Source: Hyphomicrobiales bacterium (GTDB taxonomy: Bacteria; Pseudomonadota; Alphaproteobacteria; Rhizobiales; Rhizobiaceae). From it: a stretch of DNA of 64,000 nucleotides. The notes beneath the pieces are model-generated. The model was not told where the DNA came from, searched no databases, and saw only the letters and a list, made by a program, of their open reading frames with translations. Location of the stretch: the NCBI GenBank assembly GCA_900473175.1, contig UCKM01000006.1:166665-230664 (forward strand), given 5' to 3'. A program made the translations under genes and the position numbers. Of the stretch, positions 28,611 to 39,259 are shown in pieces; the first letter of the stretch is position 1, and each line of letters opens with the position of its first letter.

Positions 28611-29579
28611 ATGACTATCACCAAGCCAAAACTCGTCACCATATTCGGTGGTTCCGGCTTTATTGGTCGTCATGTCGTGCGGGCTCTGACCAAGCGCGGA
28701 TATCGCGTCCGCGTTGCTGTCCGCCATCCGGAACTGGCCTTCCACCTGCAGCCGCTCGGCGGCGTTGGCCAGATCCAGGCCGTCCAGGCCAATCTGCGCT
28801 ACCGCTGGTCGGTGGATCGTGCGGTTGCCGGTTCCGACCACGTGATCAACCTCGTTGGGCTGCTCTTCGAGAGCGGCAAGCAGAAATTCAGCGCGGTACA
28901 TGATTTCGGTGCGCGCGCGGTAGCGGAATCGGCCCGCGCCGCGGGTGTGCCGCTGACCCACATGTCCGCGCTCGGCGCCGATCCTCATTCTCATTCGCTT
29001 TATGCAAGTACAAAGGGGCGCGCCGAGGCAGCCGTGCGCAATGTCCTGCCGGAGGCGATTATCATCCGCCCGTCGATCGTATTCGGGCCGGAAGACAATT
29101 TCTTCAACAAATTCGGCAACATGGCGCGCATTTCGCCCGTCCTCCCGCTCATCGGCGGCGGCCACACGAAATTCCAGCCGGTCTATGTCGGCGACGTGGC
29201 CGAGGTCATCGCGCGCTCTGTCGATGGCGTGTTGAAGCCGGGCGAAGTTTATGAGCTCGGCGGCGGCGAAGTGTTGACCTTCAAGCAATGCCTGGAGGCC
29301 GTGTTGCGTGTGACCGGGCGCAAGCGTTGGTTCGTGTCACTGCCGTTCTGGGTGGCAAGACTGCAGGGGCGACTCCTCGGTTACCTGCCGAAGCCCCCCC
29401 TGACGCGCGACCAGGTTGTTCTCCTGCAGAAGGACAACATCGTATCGCACGCTGCCAAGGCGGAGAACCGCACGCTTGAAGGGCTTGGCATCCAGCCGCA
29501 GACCATCGAAACGATCCTGCCGTCCTATCTCTGGCGCTTCCGCGTACACGGACAATATTCAAGCCAGACGCCGGCTTGA
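28611..29579 (+). CDS. Complex I NDUFA9-type NAD(P)-binding protein
   Basis: Extended-SDR Rossmann protein of 322 aa (TIFGGSGFIGRHVVRAL) of the type annotated as complex I NDUFA9 subunit family in Alphaproteobacteria. Conserved regions include DHVINLVGLLFESGKQKF, HMSALGADPHSHSLYASTKG and RPSIVFGPEDNFFNKF. In mitochondria the homologue is an accessory subunit of NADH:ubiquinone oxidoreductase; whether the bacterial protein joins complex I is inference. ATG 28611 follows AGGAGAG. Confidence 0.9.
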   Translation: MTITKPKLVTIFGGSGFIGRHVVRALTKRGYRVRVAVRHPELAFHLQPLGGVGQIQAVQANLRYRWSVDRAVAGSDHVINLVGLLFESGKQKFSAVHDFGARAVAESARAAGVPLTHMSALGADPHSHSLYASTKGRAEAAVRNVLPEAIIIRPSIVFGPEDNFFNKFGNMARISPVLPLIGGGHTKFQPVYVGDVAEVIARSVDGVLKPGEVYELGGGEVLTFKQCLEAVLRVTGRKRWFVSLPFWVARLQGRLLGYLPKPPLTRDQVVLLQKDNIVSHAAKAENRTLEGLGIQPQTIETILPSYLWRFRVHGQYSSQTPA

Positions 29580-29603
29580 GGGAACTTCAACACGCGCTCC
29601 TGC

Positions 29604-29625
29604 ATCCTCGGGCTGACCCGAGGAT
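29604..29625. repeat. REP-like palindrome
   Basis: A perfect 9-bp inverted repeat ATCCTCGGG/CCCGAGGAT around CTGA, between the convergent NDUFA9-type and uppP genes. Palindromes of this ATCCTCGGG...CCCGAGGAT type recur in rhizobial intergenic regions, as I recall. It could also serve as a bidirectional terminator, but no T-run follows on either strand. Confidence 0.6.
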
Positions 29626-29650
29626 GACAAACGAGATAGGCGAAGAACCC

Positions 29651-30457
29651 TCACCGCATCAATATCAGCGCCACAAGACCCACCGTTCCGACGATCAGAC
29701 GCCACCAGGCGAACAGACCGAAACCGTGACGTGAGACGTAGTCGAGCAGGTAACGCACGACGAAGACACCCGATACAAATGCCGCGATGAAGCCAATGAC
29801 AATCAGTGATGCGTCATCGAACGTCAGAATGTGGCGGTTCTTGAAAAGGTCGTATGCAAATGCCCCGGCCATTGTCGGCATGGCGAGGAAGAATGAGAAC
29901 TCGGCAGCTGACCGCTTGTCGGTGCCGAGAAGCAGCGCTCCGACGATGGTCGCGCCCGAGCGCGATGTACCCGGGATCATGGCGAAGCACTGGATCAGAC
30001 CGATCTTCAGGCACAGCGACAGCGGATAGTCCATGACGTTGGTATAGCGCGGTTTCAGGTCTAGCCGGTCAACCCAGAGCAGGATCAGGCCGCCAAGAAT
30101 GAGCATGATGCAGATAAGCATGGGCGATTCGAACAGCACGGTCTTGATGACGTCATGCGCGAGCACGCCTATGACGACAGCCGGCAGGAAGGCGATGAGG
30201 ACGCCTGCAACGAAACGCCGGGTTCGCGGATCAGTGGGCAGGTCGCGCGCAATCTTGACGAGCCGGCTGAAATAGACCGTCAGGATCGCAAGGATTGCCC
30301 CGAGCTGGATCAAGACCTCGAATGTCTTGCCGTTGGATTCGAAGCCGAGAAAATGTCCGGCGAGCAATAGATGGCCAGTGGACGAGACCGGTATAAACTC
30401 TGTTAACCCTTCCAGCAATCCAAGGAAAAGGGCTTCGACAATCGTCTGTGATTCCAT
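29651..30457 (-). CDS. uppP: Undecaprenyl-diphosphatase
   Basis: Integral membrane phosphatase (BacA/UppP) that recycles undecaprenyl pyrophosphate to the monophosphate carrier for peptidoglycan and polysaccharide synthesis; overexpression gives bacitracin resistance. The 268-aa protein shows both family motifs: [18 protein letters not shown] near the N-terminus and [17 protein letters not shown] later, with seven to eight membrane helices. It is divergent from the fzlA-like gene. Confidence 0.97.
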   Translation of the reverse strand: MESQTIVEALFLGLLEGLTEFIPVSSTGHLLLAGHFLGFESNGKTFEVLIQLGAILAILTVYFSRLVKIARDLPTDPRTRRFVAGVLIAFLPAVVIGVLAHDVIKTVLFESPMLICIMLILGGLILLWVDRLDLKPRYTNVMDYPLSLCLKIGLIQCFAMIPGTSRSGATIVGALLLGTDKRSAAEFSFFLAMPTMAGAFAYDLFKNRHILTFDDASLIVIGFIAAFVSGVFVVRYLLDYVSRHGFGLFAWWRLIVGTVGLVALILMR

Positions 30458-30633
30458 GTTATCGCTTTCGTGACATTGCCAGCCCCGGGCGGTAACCGGC
30501 TATTGGTGAATTCCTGTTTACTTGTCTCATGCAAAGGTTGCGCCTATAGGTTTTTGGCGCAGACTCAAGGCGGCTGCCGAGCAATACGACGGCGCCGGAT
30601 AAAATGCCAGTTTGAAAGAATTACATATCTGCC

Positions 30634-31326
30634 ATGTTGACACTCTTCCATCATCCCATGTCCACCGGCTCGCGTTATGCCCGGCTGATCCTCAACGAAT
30701 ATGACATTGAGGTGGAGCTGATCGAAGAGAACAGCTGGGCGCGCCGCAGGGAGTTTCTGGCCCTCAATCCGGCGGGAACGCTGCCTGTGCTTTTGGCGGA
30801 AGGTGACGTGCCGATTTCCGGGGCCTCGGTGATCGCTGAATATATCGACGAGACGCGTGGCGCTCTCAAGCGCAGCCGCAGGCTTTTTCCGGAAGATTCC
30901 CTCAACCGCGCCGAAGTGCGGCGATTGATCGACTGGTTCCTCTCAAAGCTTGAAAACGAGGTGACGCGCCACATGGCGCGCGAGCGCATTTTCAAGCTGC
31001 ATATGACGGCCGAGCAGGGCGGCGGCGCGCCGGATTCCACGGCCATCCGGGCCGCCCGCTCCAATATTACCCAGCACATGAAATATATCGACTGGCTGTC
31101 CGCGACGCGCAACTGGCTCGCCGGACCAACGCCGAGCTATGCCGATATGGCCGCGGCCGCCTCGATCTCGATCCTCGACTATCTCGGCGAGATCAAATGG
31201 GCCGAATACAAGGCAGCGCGCGACTGGTACACGCGCATGAAATCGCGGCCCTCGTTCCGCCCGCTCCTTGCAGACCGCGTCCGAGGCCTGCCGCCATCCT
31301 CGCATTACGGCGATCTCGATTTCTGA
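30634..31326 (+). CDS. fzlA: FzlA-like GST-fold cell-division protein
   Basis: Glutathione S-transferase-fold protein of 230 aa. The start MLTLFHHPMSTGSRYARLIL, the RREFLALNPAGTLPVL motif and the terminal MKSRPSFRPLL...YGDLDF match FzlA, the FtsZ-binding division factor of Alphaproteobacteria, which does not act as a transferase. In Caulobacter FzlA is linked to the control of constriction and septal wall synthesis. The neighbours uppP and queG fit the rhizobial neighbourhood as I recall it. A generic GST is the alternative. Confidence 0.8.
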   Translation: MLTLFHHPMSTGSRYARLILNEYDIEVELIEENSWARRREFLALNPAGTLPVLLAEGDVPISGASVIAEYIDETRGALKRSRRLFPEDSLNRAEVRRLIDWFLSKLENEVTRHMARERIFKLHMTAEQGGGAPDSTAIRAARSNITQHMKYIDWLSATRNWLAGPTPSYADMAAAASISILDYLGEIKWAEYKAARDWYTRMKSRPSFRPLLADRVRGLPPSSHYGDLDF

Positions 31327-31393
31327 CCGGAAGAGTTGCAAGCTGCATCATTGTAGTATGTGGTTCACGGACCAGGCATAAGGCATTTGCAGG

Positions 31394-32536
31394 ATGCGGC
31401 CAGACCAGCAACAGCAACTGAAGCAGTTCATCATCGACGAAGCGCGGGCCGCTGGCTTCGATCTTGTTGCCATCACACGACCTGACGCCACCGCGTTGGC
31501 GGGCGAACGCCTGCGGGAATATCTCGCGCTGGGACGCCACGCCAGCATGGATTGGATGCGGGAGACCGAGCAGAGGCGCGCCAGCCCGCAAGTACTGTGG
31601 CCAGATGTGCGCTCGATCATCGTGCTTGCCATGAATTACGGACCGGACAGTGATCCATTGGCGGTCCTGGCTCAGAGGGACAGCGCTGCGATTTCCGTCT
31701 ACGCGCAGAACCGCGACTATCACGACATCATCAAGGGCAAGCTCAAGGGGATCGCCAGCCGCTTTGCATCCCGCGCGGCGGGTGAGAACCTGAAGGTGTT
31801 TGTCGATACCGCGCCGGTCATGGAAAAGCCGCTTGCGGAAGCTGCCGGTCTTGGTTGGCAGGGCAAACACACCAATCTCGTCAGCCGCAGCCACGGCTCG
31901 TGGCTGTTTCTCGGCATGATCTTCACCACGGCGGAATTGCCCGCGGACGAACCTGAGACCGATCATTGCGGCTCTTGTCGGGCCTGCCTCGATATCTGTC
32001 CGACCAATGCGTTCCCCGCGCCCTATCAGCTGGATGCGCGGCGCTGCATCTCATACCTGACCATCGAGCACAAGGAACCGATCGCGCTCGAATTCCGCAA
32101 GGCCATGGGCAACCGCATCTATGGCTGCGACGACTGCCTCGCGGTCTGTCCCTGGAACAAGTTTGCCGAGACCGCCCACGAAGCCAAACTCAAGGCACGC
32201 GACGACCTCAGATCGCCAGCGCTTGCCTCGCTGCTTTTACTGGACGACGCGGCTTTTCGCACGCTGTTTTCCGGCTCGCCAATCAAACGCATCGGTCGCG
32301 ACCGCTTCATGCGCAATGTCCTTATCGCCTGCGGCAATTCCGGCGAGCCCGTTTTGATCGAAACGGTGATAACTCACCTCTCTGACCCGTCGCCGTTGGT
32401 GCGCGGCGCCGCGGTTTGGGCCTTGAGTGAACTCATGGACAAGGAGCGGTTTGCGGCGCTCCGGATAACGCATGCCGCGCAGGAGTATGACGCCGACGTC
32501 TTGACCGAATGGCGCAATGCTGTGAAAAATCAATAA
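31394..32536 (+). CDS. queG: Epoxyqueuosine reductase
   Basis: Last step of queuosine tRNA modification: cobalamin-dependent reduction of epoxyqueuosine to queuosine at the wobble base. The 380-aa protein has two ferredoxin-type [4Fe-4S] motifs, CGSCRACLDICPTNAF and CDDCLAVCPWNKF, the QueG-type region CISYLTIEHKEPIALEFR and a C-terminal HEAT-like segment. Its TAA overlaps the ATG of the following gene (TAATG). Confidence 0.96.
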   Translation: MRPDQQQQLKQFIIDEARAAGFDLVAITRPDATALAGERLREYLALGRHASMDWMRETEQRRASPQVLWPDVRSIIVLAMNYGPDSDPLAVLAQRDSAAISVYAQNRDYHDIIKGKLKGIASRFASRAAGENLKVFVDTAPVMEKPLAEAAGLGWQGKHTNLVSRSHGSWLFLGMIFTTAELPADEPETDHCGSCRACLDICPTNAFPAPYQLDARRCISYLTIEHKEPIALEFRKAMGNRIYGCDDCLAVCPWNKFAETAHEAKLKARDDLRSPALASLLLLDDAAFRTLFSGSPIKRIGRDRFMRNVLIACGNSGEPVLIETVITHLSDPSPLVRGAAVWALSELMDKERFAALRITHAAQEYDADVLTEWRNAVKNQ

Positions 32537-33405
32537 TGCAAGTTTTTCTCTTCGGTGCCGGATATTCGGCACGTGCCTTCGCCAGAGCCATTGCCGGTCA
32601 AGCGGACTTCATCGGCGGGACGACACGCGACACTGCGAAACTTTCGACGCTGAAGCAGGATGGTATAACGCCGTTCCTTTTTCACGGCACCCATGCCTCG
32701 CAGGAGATTACCGACGTCCTCGCGAGCGTGACCCATCTCGTCATCTCGACGTCCCCGGGGCAGAGCGGTGATCCGGTGTTGGCGCAGTTCAGCGACACAA
32801 TCCGCCGAGGCATGCCCAAGCTGCAATGGATCGGCTATCTCTCAACAGTCGGCGTGTATGGCAATCATGGTGGAGCGTGGGTTGATGAAACCACGCCGTG
32901 TCATCCCGTTTCCGCCCGCTCGGTGGAGCGCGTCGACGCCGAGCGCGGATGGCAGGAGCTTGCCGACCGCCGCGAGGTGCCGCTCGCCATCCTGCGGCTT
33001 TCCGGCATCTATGGGCCCGGGCGCAATGCCTTCGTCAACCTCGCAAATGGCACGGCGCGCCGTCTCAACAAGACAGGGCAGGTGTTCAACCGCATCCATG
33101 TCGACGATATAGCCGGTGCATTGCGCTTTCTCGCCACCCGCAATGAGGCGGGCATTTTCAATATTACTGACGACGAACCAGCGGCGCCGCAGGACGTGGT
33201 CGCCTACGCAGCCGAACTGATGGGTGCGGAACCGCCGGAAGAGTCCGATTTCGAGACAGCTCCGCTCACGCCGATGGCGCGCTCCTTCTATGGCGAGAAC
33301 AAACGCGTTTCCAACGCGCGAATCAAAGCGCTTGGCTATTCCTTCCGCTATCCCGACTATGGAACCGCCTTTTCCGCCATGTGGCGCGACGGGACCTGGC
33401 GCTAG
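32536..33405 (+). CDS. SDR family NAD-dependent epimerase-like protein (YeeZ type)
   Basis: Atypical extended SDR of 289 aa beginning MQVFLFGAGYSARAFARAI with a GxGxxA-like nucleotide motif, YLSTVGVYGNHGGAWVDE and RLSGIYGPGRNAFVNLANG. Members are annotated as NAD-dependent epimerase/dehydratase (E. coli YeeZ); the substrate is unknown. It is coupled to queG by a one-base stop/start overlap. Confidence 0.88.
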   Translation: MQVFLFGAGYSARAFARAIAGQADFIGGTTRDTAKLSTLKQDGITPFLFHGTHASQEITDVLASVTHLVISTSPGQSGDPVLAQFSDTIRRGMPKLQWIGYLSTVGVYGNHGGAWVDETTPCHPVSARSVERVDAERGWQELADRREVPLAILRLSGIYGPGRNAFVNLANGTARRLNKTGQVFNRIHVDDIAGALRFLATRNEAGIFNITDDEPAAPQDVVAYAAELMGAEPPEESDFETAPLTPMARSFYGENKRVSNARIKALGYSFRYPDYGTAFSAMWRDGTWR

Positions 33406-33409
33406 GAGC

Positions 33410-34450
33410 CTAAAATCTTGTAATCACATTGATGCCGATTCCCTCGAAACGGTCCATCGCCATCAATGCCCCCGGCGCCTCTTCCAACGTGATCTCCTTG
33501 CCAACAAGCAGCTGCGGTTGCAGCTTGCCGGTCTGAAGCATGTCCATCAGTGCTTTGTAGCGGAACGCCTGCATGCCGTGGCTGCCATAGATCTCGAGTT
33601 CATGGGCGATGACCTTGTCCATCGGGATCGGCGCATGGGCGTGATCACCGAGCATCAATCCCACCTGCACGTGGCGGCCGCGGCGACGCAGATTGGCGAC
33701 GGAGTTGAAACAGGTCGAGGGATGGCCGAGCGCGTCGATCGACACATGCGCGCCGCCTTTGGTGATGTCGCGCACCGCGCCGACGATATTCCTCGTTTCA
33801 CTGCCGTTGACGGTTGCCACGGCCCCAAGGGAGCGGGCGAAGCCAAGCTTTTCCTCCGTCAGGTCGATCGCTACTACATTTGCGCCCATGGCGGTGGCGA
33901 TCATGATTGCTGAAAGGCCCACCCCGCCGCAGCCATGCACCGCCACCCACTCGCCAGGCTTGACTTTCGCCTGATCGACGATCGCGCGGAACGAGGTAAC
34001 GAAGCGGCAGCCGAGGCTTGCCGCAGTGGCAAAATCCAGCGTATCCGGTAATTCGACAAGGTTGGTATCGGCATAATCGACGGCGACATATTCGGCAAAC
34101 GAACCCCACGCGGTGAAACCCGGCTGGAATTGATACTCGCAGACCTGATGATTGCCGGAATTGCATTCGAAGCAATGGCCGCAGCCGCCGACAAAGGGTA
34201 CGGTGACACGCTGGCCAACCCTCCACTGGGTGACATGCCTGCCTACGGCCTCGACGGTACCTGCAAGCTCGTGACCCGGCACATGCGGCAGGACGATATC
34301 GGGATCGTGTCCCATCCAGCCGTGCCAGTCGCTACGGCATAGGCCCGTCGCTTCAACCTTGATTATGACACCGGTTGCGGCGGGTTCGGGATCAACGACG
34401 GTCTGAACGCGCGGCGGCTCACCGAAATGCTCGAAAAGGACAGCTTTCAT
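33410..34450 (-). CDS. Zinc-dependent alcohol dehydrogenase family protein
   Basis: Medium-chain dehydrogenase of 346 aa. The catalytic zinc ligands lie in [14 protein letters not shown] and [12 protein letters not shown]; structural zinc ligands follow the C-x2-C-x2-C-x7-C pattern in [15 protein letters not shown]; the NAD-binding site is [14 protein letters not shown]. It oxidises an alcohol with NAD(P); the substrate is not determined. It is convergent with the SDR gene and divergent from mepA. Confidence 0.93.
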   Translation of the reverse strand: MKAVLFEHFGEPPRVQTVVDPEPAATGVIIKVEATGLCRSDWHGWMGHDPDIVLPHVPGHELAGTVEAVGRHVTQWRVGQRVTVPFVGGCGHCFECNSGNHQVCEYQFQPGFTAWGSFAEYVAVDYADTNLVELPDTLDFATAASLGCRFVTSFRAIVDQAKVKPGEWVAVHGCGGVGLSAIMIATAMGANVVAIDLTEEKLGFARSLGAVATVNGSETRNIVGAVRDITKGGAHVSIDALGHPSTCFNSVANLRRRGRHVQVGLMLGDHAHAPIPMDKVIAHELEIYGSHGMQAFRYKALMDMLQTGKLQPQLLVGKEITLEEAPGALMAMDRFEGIGINVITRF

Positions 34451-34574
34451 GGTGATGGTTCCTTCGAATCGGGTATGGCTTCGATCACATATTGTGACTT
34501 ATCGGCGAATCTGGCCATTATAAAGCCCCGATCCTCGGCGCACATTCCCGAAGATCACTTGTGGGACAGCGATC

Positions 34575-35594
34575 ATGAAATCGAAAACCCTTTTGCGTGT
34601 GGCGCTCGGCGCACTCATTTCGCTCACCAGCGTCATTGGCGCCGTTGCCGAAGACGGCCCCGCCAAGCAATTGTTCGGGGCCCAGACTTTGCCCACGCTC
34701 GGTGCGCCGCGATCGGACGGCTTCTACGCCAAGGGCTGCCTTGCCGGGGGTGTTGCGCTCCCAGAGGATGGACCGACCTGGCAGGTGATGCGGCTGTCGC
34801 GTAACCGGCGCTGGGGCCATCCCCGCATGGTCGGGCTGATCGAGAAACTATCGCATGATGCCGCCGCCAAGGCTGGCTGGAACGGGCTGCTCGTTGGCGA
34901 CATATCGCAGCCGCGCGGAGGCCCCATGATCACTGGCCACGCCTCGCATCAGGTCGGGCTCGACGCCGATATCTGGTTGACACCGATGCCCAAGCGCCGC
35001 TTCACCGCCGATGAGCGTGAAAAGGTCGAGGCAACCTCGATGCTGAAGGGCGACACGCTGTTTGTCGATCCGCAGAAATGGACGCCGTCGCGCACTGCAC
35101 TCCTGAAGACCGCCGCCAGCTACCCGGAAGTTGAGCGCATATTCGTTCACCCCGGCATCAAGAAGGAACTGTGCGACACGGTGCAAGGTGATCGCAGCTG
35201 GATGGCGAAGGTACGTCCCTACTGGGGCCATTACTACCATTTCCACATTCGCATCAAATGCCAACCCGGTTCGCCGAATTGCAAGCCACAGGAGCCGACC
35301 GGCAGCGACGACGGTTGCGGCAAGCCGCTGGCATGGTGGTTCACGGACGAACCGTGGAAAAAGAAGCCAGAACCGGCCAAGCCGGTGAAACCGCATGTGA
35401 TGATGCTTTCGGACCTGCCCAAGGTTTGCGCCCAGGTTTTGAACGCTCCAGGGCCAAGTTCGGCTGCCGAAGTGACTTATGGATCCGGCGGAGCCGTCGC
35501 TGCGCCGGCAAAGGTGGCTGCTCCAGCCGCCTTTGCTCCGGACGATGATGATACGCTGCCTGAGGATGTACCCGTTCCCGGACAAAAACCCTGA
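34575..35594 (+). CDS. mepA: Penicillin-insensitive murein endopeptidase
   Basis: Periplasmic zinc endopeptidase that cleaves D-Ala-meso-DAP cross-links. The 339-aa protein has a signal peptide (MKSKTLLRVALGALISLTS...AVAEDG), the LAS-family motif GHASHQVGLDADIWL, the second metal motif HYYHFHIRIKC and the family cysteines around KGCLAGG and CQPGSPNCKP. The C-terminal tail beyond about 290 is Ala/Pro-rich. ATG 34575. Confidence 0.95.
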   Translation: MKSKTLLRVALGALISLTSVIGAVAEDGPAKQLFGAQTLPTLGAPRSDGFYAKGCLAGGVALPEDGPTWQVMRLSRNRRWGHPRMVGLIEKLSHDAAAKAGWNGLLVGDISQPRGGPMITGHASHQVGLDADIWLTPMPKRRFTADEREKVEATSMLKGDTLFVDPQKWTPSRTALLKTAASYPEVERIFVHPGIKKELCDTVQGDRSWMAKVRPYWGHYYHFHIRIKCQPGSPNCKPQEPTGSDDGCGKPLAWWFTDEPWKKKPEPAKPVKPHVMMLSDLPKVCAQVLNAPGPSSAAEVTYGSGGAVAAPAKVAAPAAFAPDDDDTLPEDVPVPGQKP

Positions 35595-35699
35595 TACCAT
35601 AGCGCCCGGCGTCTTTTGGTCTGCGGGTCTTTTCATGCTGTCATGAATTGAGTATAGGGTTTCAATCGATTTAGGGACAAAACCCGAGACAGAGATTTT

Positions 35700-36128
35700 A
35701 TGACACAGCCTTTTCGCCTCGCGCTGATCGCCCATGACCAGAAAAAGGCCGACATGGTGGCGTTTGCGCTCAGCTATGAGACTTTACTCGCCCCCTGCGA
35801 TATTGTGGCGACAGGTACGACCGGCGGATTGATCCAGGAAGCCTGCCCTTCGCTGAATATCCGGTGCGTCAAAAGCGGCCCCCTTGGCGGCGACCAGCAG
35901 ATCGGCGCGCTGATCGCGGAAGGCAAGATCGACGGCTTGATCTTTTTTGTCGATCCGATGTCGCCAATGCCGCATGATGTCGACGTCAAGGCTTTGATGC
36001 GGCTTGGAAGCGTCTACGACATTCCCATGGCACTGAACCGGGCAACTGCCGAAGTTCTGGTGCAAAAGCGAGGGTTGCTGCGCGATGACGCAGCGGAGAA
36101 TACACTGACTGCGCCGCGCGTTCGTTAG
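35700..36128 (+). CDS. mgsA: Methylglyoxal synthase
   Basis: Converts dihydroxyacetone phosphate to methylglyoxal and phosphate, a bypass of lower glycolysis. The 142-aa protein has [16 protein letters not shown] at the N-terminus, the catalytic Asp in [19 protein letters not shown] phosphate loop and [18 protein letters not shown] with the conserved His. glk follows 90 bases downstream. Confidence 0.96.
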   Translation: MTQPFRLALIAHDQKKADMVAFALSYETLLAPCDIVATGTTGGLIQEACPSLNIRCVKSGPLGGDQQIGALIAEGKIDGLIFFVDPMSPMPHDVDVKALMRLGSVYDIPMALNRATAEVLVQKRGLLRDDAAENTLTAPRVR

Positions 36129-36217
36129 GACGCGGCAGGGGCGCAGAAACACGATTAATTGCGCATGATCTCCCTGAAATCATTGTGATTTTAGGGTCAT
36201 GAGCCGGGGAAGCGACT

Positions 36218-37246
36218 ATGGTGACACAGGCAGATACCGACCACATCATGAAATTTCCGATCCTGGTCGGCGACATCGGCGGCACGAATGCGCGCTTCGC
36301 CATTCTGGTCGATGCCTACGCCGAGCCCAAGGAATTCCCGATCATCCAGACGGCGGATTATCCGACCATCGATGAGGCGATTCAGAACGCCATCCTCGAT
36401 CATACCTCGATCCAGCCTCGCTCGGCGGTACTGGCCATTGCCGGACCGGTCGAGGGTGACGAGATCGACCTCACCAACTGCGCCTGGGTGGTCAAGCCGC
36501 TGCAGATGATGGAAACGCTCGGTCTCAGGGACATCACTGTGCTCAATGATTTCGAGGCGCAGGCGCTTGCCGTCGTCTCGCTCGAGCCAAAACACCTTGA
36601 AAAGCTCGGCGGCGGCGCCGGTGATCCGCACGGCAGCCGTGCGGTGCTCGGACCCGGTACCGGCCTTGGCGTTGCCGGCATGGTCCGTTCCCGCAACAGT
36701 TGGGTTCCAGTCCCGGGTGAAGGCGGCCATGTCGATATGGGTCCGCGCACCGCCCGTGATCTCGAAATCTTCCCGCACCTTGAACATATCGAGGGGCGCA
36801 TCTCCGGCGAGCAGCTGCTTTGCGGGCGCGGCTTGCAAAACATCTATCGTGCCATCTGCAAGGTGAACGGGACTGAGGCCAGCCTGCAGACTCCGGCCGA
36901 CATCACGGCGGCCGGACTTTCCGGCGAGTCCGCCGAAGCCAAGGAGACACTGGCGCTTTTCGTCATCTATCTCGGCCGACTGGCTGGTGATTTCGCCTTG
37001 ACCTTCATGGCGCGCGGCGGTGTCTATCTCGCCGGCGGCATCGTCCAGAAGATCGTGGCACCGTTGAAAGACCCGGCTTTCCGCAGGGCATTTGAAGACA
37101 AGGCGCCACATGGGGAGATCCTGCGCGAGACGCCGGTCTATATCATTACCCATCCGCTGGCGGCATTGAGCGGCCTTTCCGCTTTCTCGCGCACACCCAC
37201 TCGTTTCGGCGTTTCCACTGAAGGGCGGCGCTGGCGGAAGGACTAG
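36218..37246 (+). CDS. glk: Glucokinase
   Basis: ATP-dependent glucose phosphorylation by the bacterial Glk family. The 342-aa protein shows [16 protein letters not shown] (phosphate-1), [18 protein letters not shown], the catalytic [20 protein letters not shown] and [12 protein letters not shown] with the sugar-site residues, and [12 protein letters not shown] 36218 is preceded by GGGGAAG. It is placed with mgsA in a carbohydrate-handling cluster. Confidence 0.96.
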   Translation: MVTQADTDHIMKFPILVGDIGGTNARFAILVDAYAEPKEFPIIQTADYPTIDEAIQNAILDHTSIQPRSAVLAIAGPVEGDEIDLTNCAWVVKPLQMMETLGLRDITVLNDFEAQALAVVSLEPKHLEKLGGGAGDPHGSRAVLGPGTGLGVAGMVRSRNSWVPVPGEGGHVDMGPRTARDLEIFPHLEHIEGRISGEQLLCGRGLQNIYRAICKVNGTEASLQTPADITAAGLSGESAEAKETLALFVIYLGRLAGDFALTFMARGGVYLAGGIVQKIVAPLKDPAFRRAFEDKAPHGEILRETPVYIITHPLAALSGLSAFSRTPTRFGVSTEGRRWRKD

Positions 37247-37429
37247 GCGCTCCGCAACGAGAAACTGCGGCGGCTTACGCCGCAACACATTGGCAACACT
37301 CGGCAGCCCGCGTCATGGACTGGTGCCAAAACCAATAGGCAAGCCGGATCAATAAGGTTATAGGGACAGCCAAGCGGCAAGGCTCCCTCTTTGCCAACAC
37401 AGTGTCGTACCAGCGAGTTGCCGCCTGCC

Positions 37430-39259
37430 ATGGATGGTCAGACCAAGAAGAAAAAACTCGATATGTCGGAGGCCAGGCGCGTTATCGGCAGGGTTCTGCG
37501 CGAAAACCTGCGTGAACAGCGCTCATCCTACGCCGTGGCCGTTCCGGCAATGTTGGCCACCGCAGGCGCGATGGCATTCATTGCGATCATCTTCAGGGAC
37601 GTCATCAACAAGATCTACTACGAGCAACGTGCTGACTTGATCTTGCCGATCAGTCTTGGCGTTCTCGCCGCCTTCGCCATTCGGGGCGTCGCCACCTATA
37701 TCTACTCGGTATACATGGCGAAGATCGGCAATAATATCATTGCCCGCTATCAGCGCCGGATCTTCGACCAGCTTATGCGGCTCGGGCTCGACTTTTACCA
37801 TGACAACCGGTCGGCCCAGCTTGCCGCGCGCATCAACCAGAATATTTCAGGCGTGCGTGATCTTCTGCAGATCGTCGTGACCACTGTTGGCAAGGATATT
37901 CCAACGCTCGTGTCGATGGTTGGCAGCATGATCTACCTCGACCCGGTCCTGTCGCTCTTTGCCTTGCTCGTCGGGCCACCCGTCCTCTTCACAGTGCGCT
38001 ATCTGACCAAGCGCCTGCGCAGTATCCACCGCGAATCCGTTACGTTGAACTCGCATCTCCTCGGCGCCGTGCAGGAAGCAACGCAGGGCATCACCATCGT
38101 CAAGGCGTTTACGATGGAAGACCAGTTGCGCGTAAAGGTTACCCAGTTGATTAACCGCGCCGAAGAACGCTCGAACAAGATCGCACGCGTCGAGGAGCGT
38201 TTAACGCCTGTAACCGATCTAATCGCCGGTCTCGCCATTGCGTCGATGATCGCCTATACCGGCTACCGCGCCGTCTTCGATGCCGAACCGCCCGGCGCCA
38301 TGTTCGGCTTCATGACGGCGGTGCTGCTTGCCTATGACCCAGTACGCCGTCTGGCCCGTGTGCAGGTCGGCCTTGAGCGTTCCTTGGTCAATGCCCGCAT
38401 GATCTATGAGATCCTCGATATCGAGCCGCGCCAGGCCGACAGTATCGGCGCTGTGCCGATTACCGTACCCGCCGGTGAGGTCCAGTTCGATAATGTCCGT
38501 TTCAGCTATGGCGATGTGCCCGTCCTGCACGGCATCAGCTTTATTGCGGAAGCGGGCAAGACGACGGCGATCGTCGGTGCTTCCGGCGCCGGCAAATCGA
38601 CGCTGTTCAACCTCGTCGAGCGATTTTACGACATCGACGGCGGCCGCATCCTCATCGACGGTCAGGACATCGCCTATGTCAGCAAGCGATCGCTGCGCCA
38701 ATCGATTGCCTATGTCTCGCAGCAGCCCTATCTTTTCGAAGGCACGATCGCTGACAATATCCGTTACGGACGTCCCGATGCTACGGACGAAGAGGTCATC
38801 GCAGCCGCAAAGCTCGCCAATGCCGACGAGTTCGTCTACAGACAGCCGCAAGGCTATAGCACCGAGATTGGCGAAAACGGCGCGAACCTTTCCGGCGGGC
38901 AGCGCCAGCGCCTCTCCATTGCCCGTGCCATCGTGCGCAACGCTTCGATCCTCTTGCTCGATGAAGCGACGTCAGCACTCGACAACGAATCGGAAAAGCG
39001 CGTACAGCAGGCGCTTGACCACGTGATGCAGGGGCGCACCACGATCGTCATCGCGCATCGCCTGTCGACCATCGTCAATGCCGACCGCATCGTCGTCATG
39101 GAGGCCGGTCGCGTGGTGGAAGAAGGCGTGCATGAAGACCTCCTTGCCGTTCCAAACGGCACCTATGCGCGTTTCTATCAGTTGCAAGGCAAGGAAGAGT
39201 CGCCCATCATCGATGACAACGAATTGCAGCCAACAACAGTTACAGGACCAGCAGCATGA
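37430..39259 (+). CDS. ABC exporter, fused permease-ATPase (MsbA type)
   Basis: Half-transporter of 609 aa: six membrane helices (about 30-330) followed by an ATPase domain with Walker [10 protein letters not shown] (about 383-391), signature LSGGQ (about 487), Walker [13 protein letters not shown] and the H-loop [10 protein letters not shown]. Its length and architecture fit lipid A or other lipid/glycan exporters; the substrate is inferred only by class. ATG 37430 is used; TTG 37391 and ATG 37463 are also in frame. Its TGA overlaps the dapB ATG. Confidence 0.93.
   Translation: MDGQTKKKKLDMSEARRVIGRVLRENLREQRSSYAVAVPAMLATAGAMAFIAIIFRDVINKIYYEQRADLILPISLGVLAAFAIRGVATYIYSVYMAKIGNNIIARYQRRIFDQLMRLGLDFYHDNRSAQLAARINQNISGVRDLLQIVVTTVGKDIPTLVSMVGSMIYLDPVLSLFALLVGPPVLFTVRYLTKRLRSIHRESVTLNSHLLGAVQEATQGITIVKAFTMEDQLRVKVTQLINRAEERSNKIARVEERLTPVTDLIAGLAIASMIAYTGYRAVFDAEPPGAMFGFMTAVLLAYDPVRRLARVQVGLERSLVNARMIYEILDIEPRQADSIGAVPITVPAGEVQFDNVRFSYGDVPVLHGISFIAEAGKTTAIVGASGAGKSTLFNLVERFYDIDGGRILIDGQDIAYVSKRSLRQSIAYVSQQPYLFEGTIADNIRYGRPDATDEEVIAAAKLANADEFVYRQPQGYSTEIGENGANLSGGQRQRLSIARAIVRNASILLLDEATSALDNESEKRVQQALDHVMQGRTTIVIAHRLSTIVNADRIVVMEAGRVVEEGVHEDLLAVPNGTYARFYQLQGKEESPIIDDNELQPTTVTGPAA

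Noticed and set aside
37266..37284. Hairpin TGCGGCG/CGCCGCA after glk
   Set aside because: A 7-bp stem without a T-run; it could be chance in GC-rich DNA, so not called a terminator.
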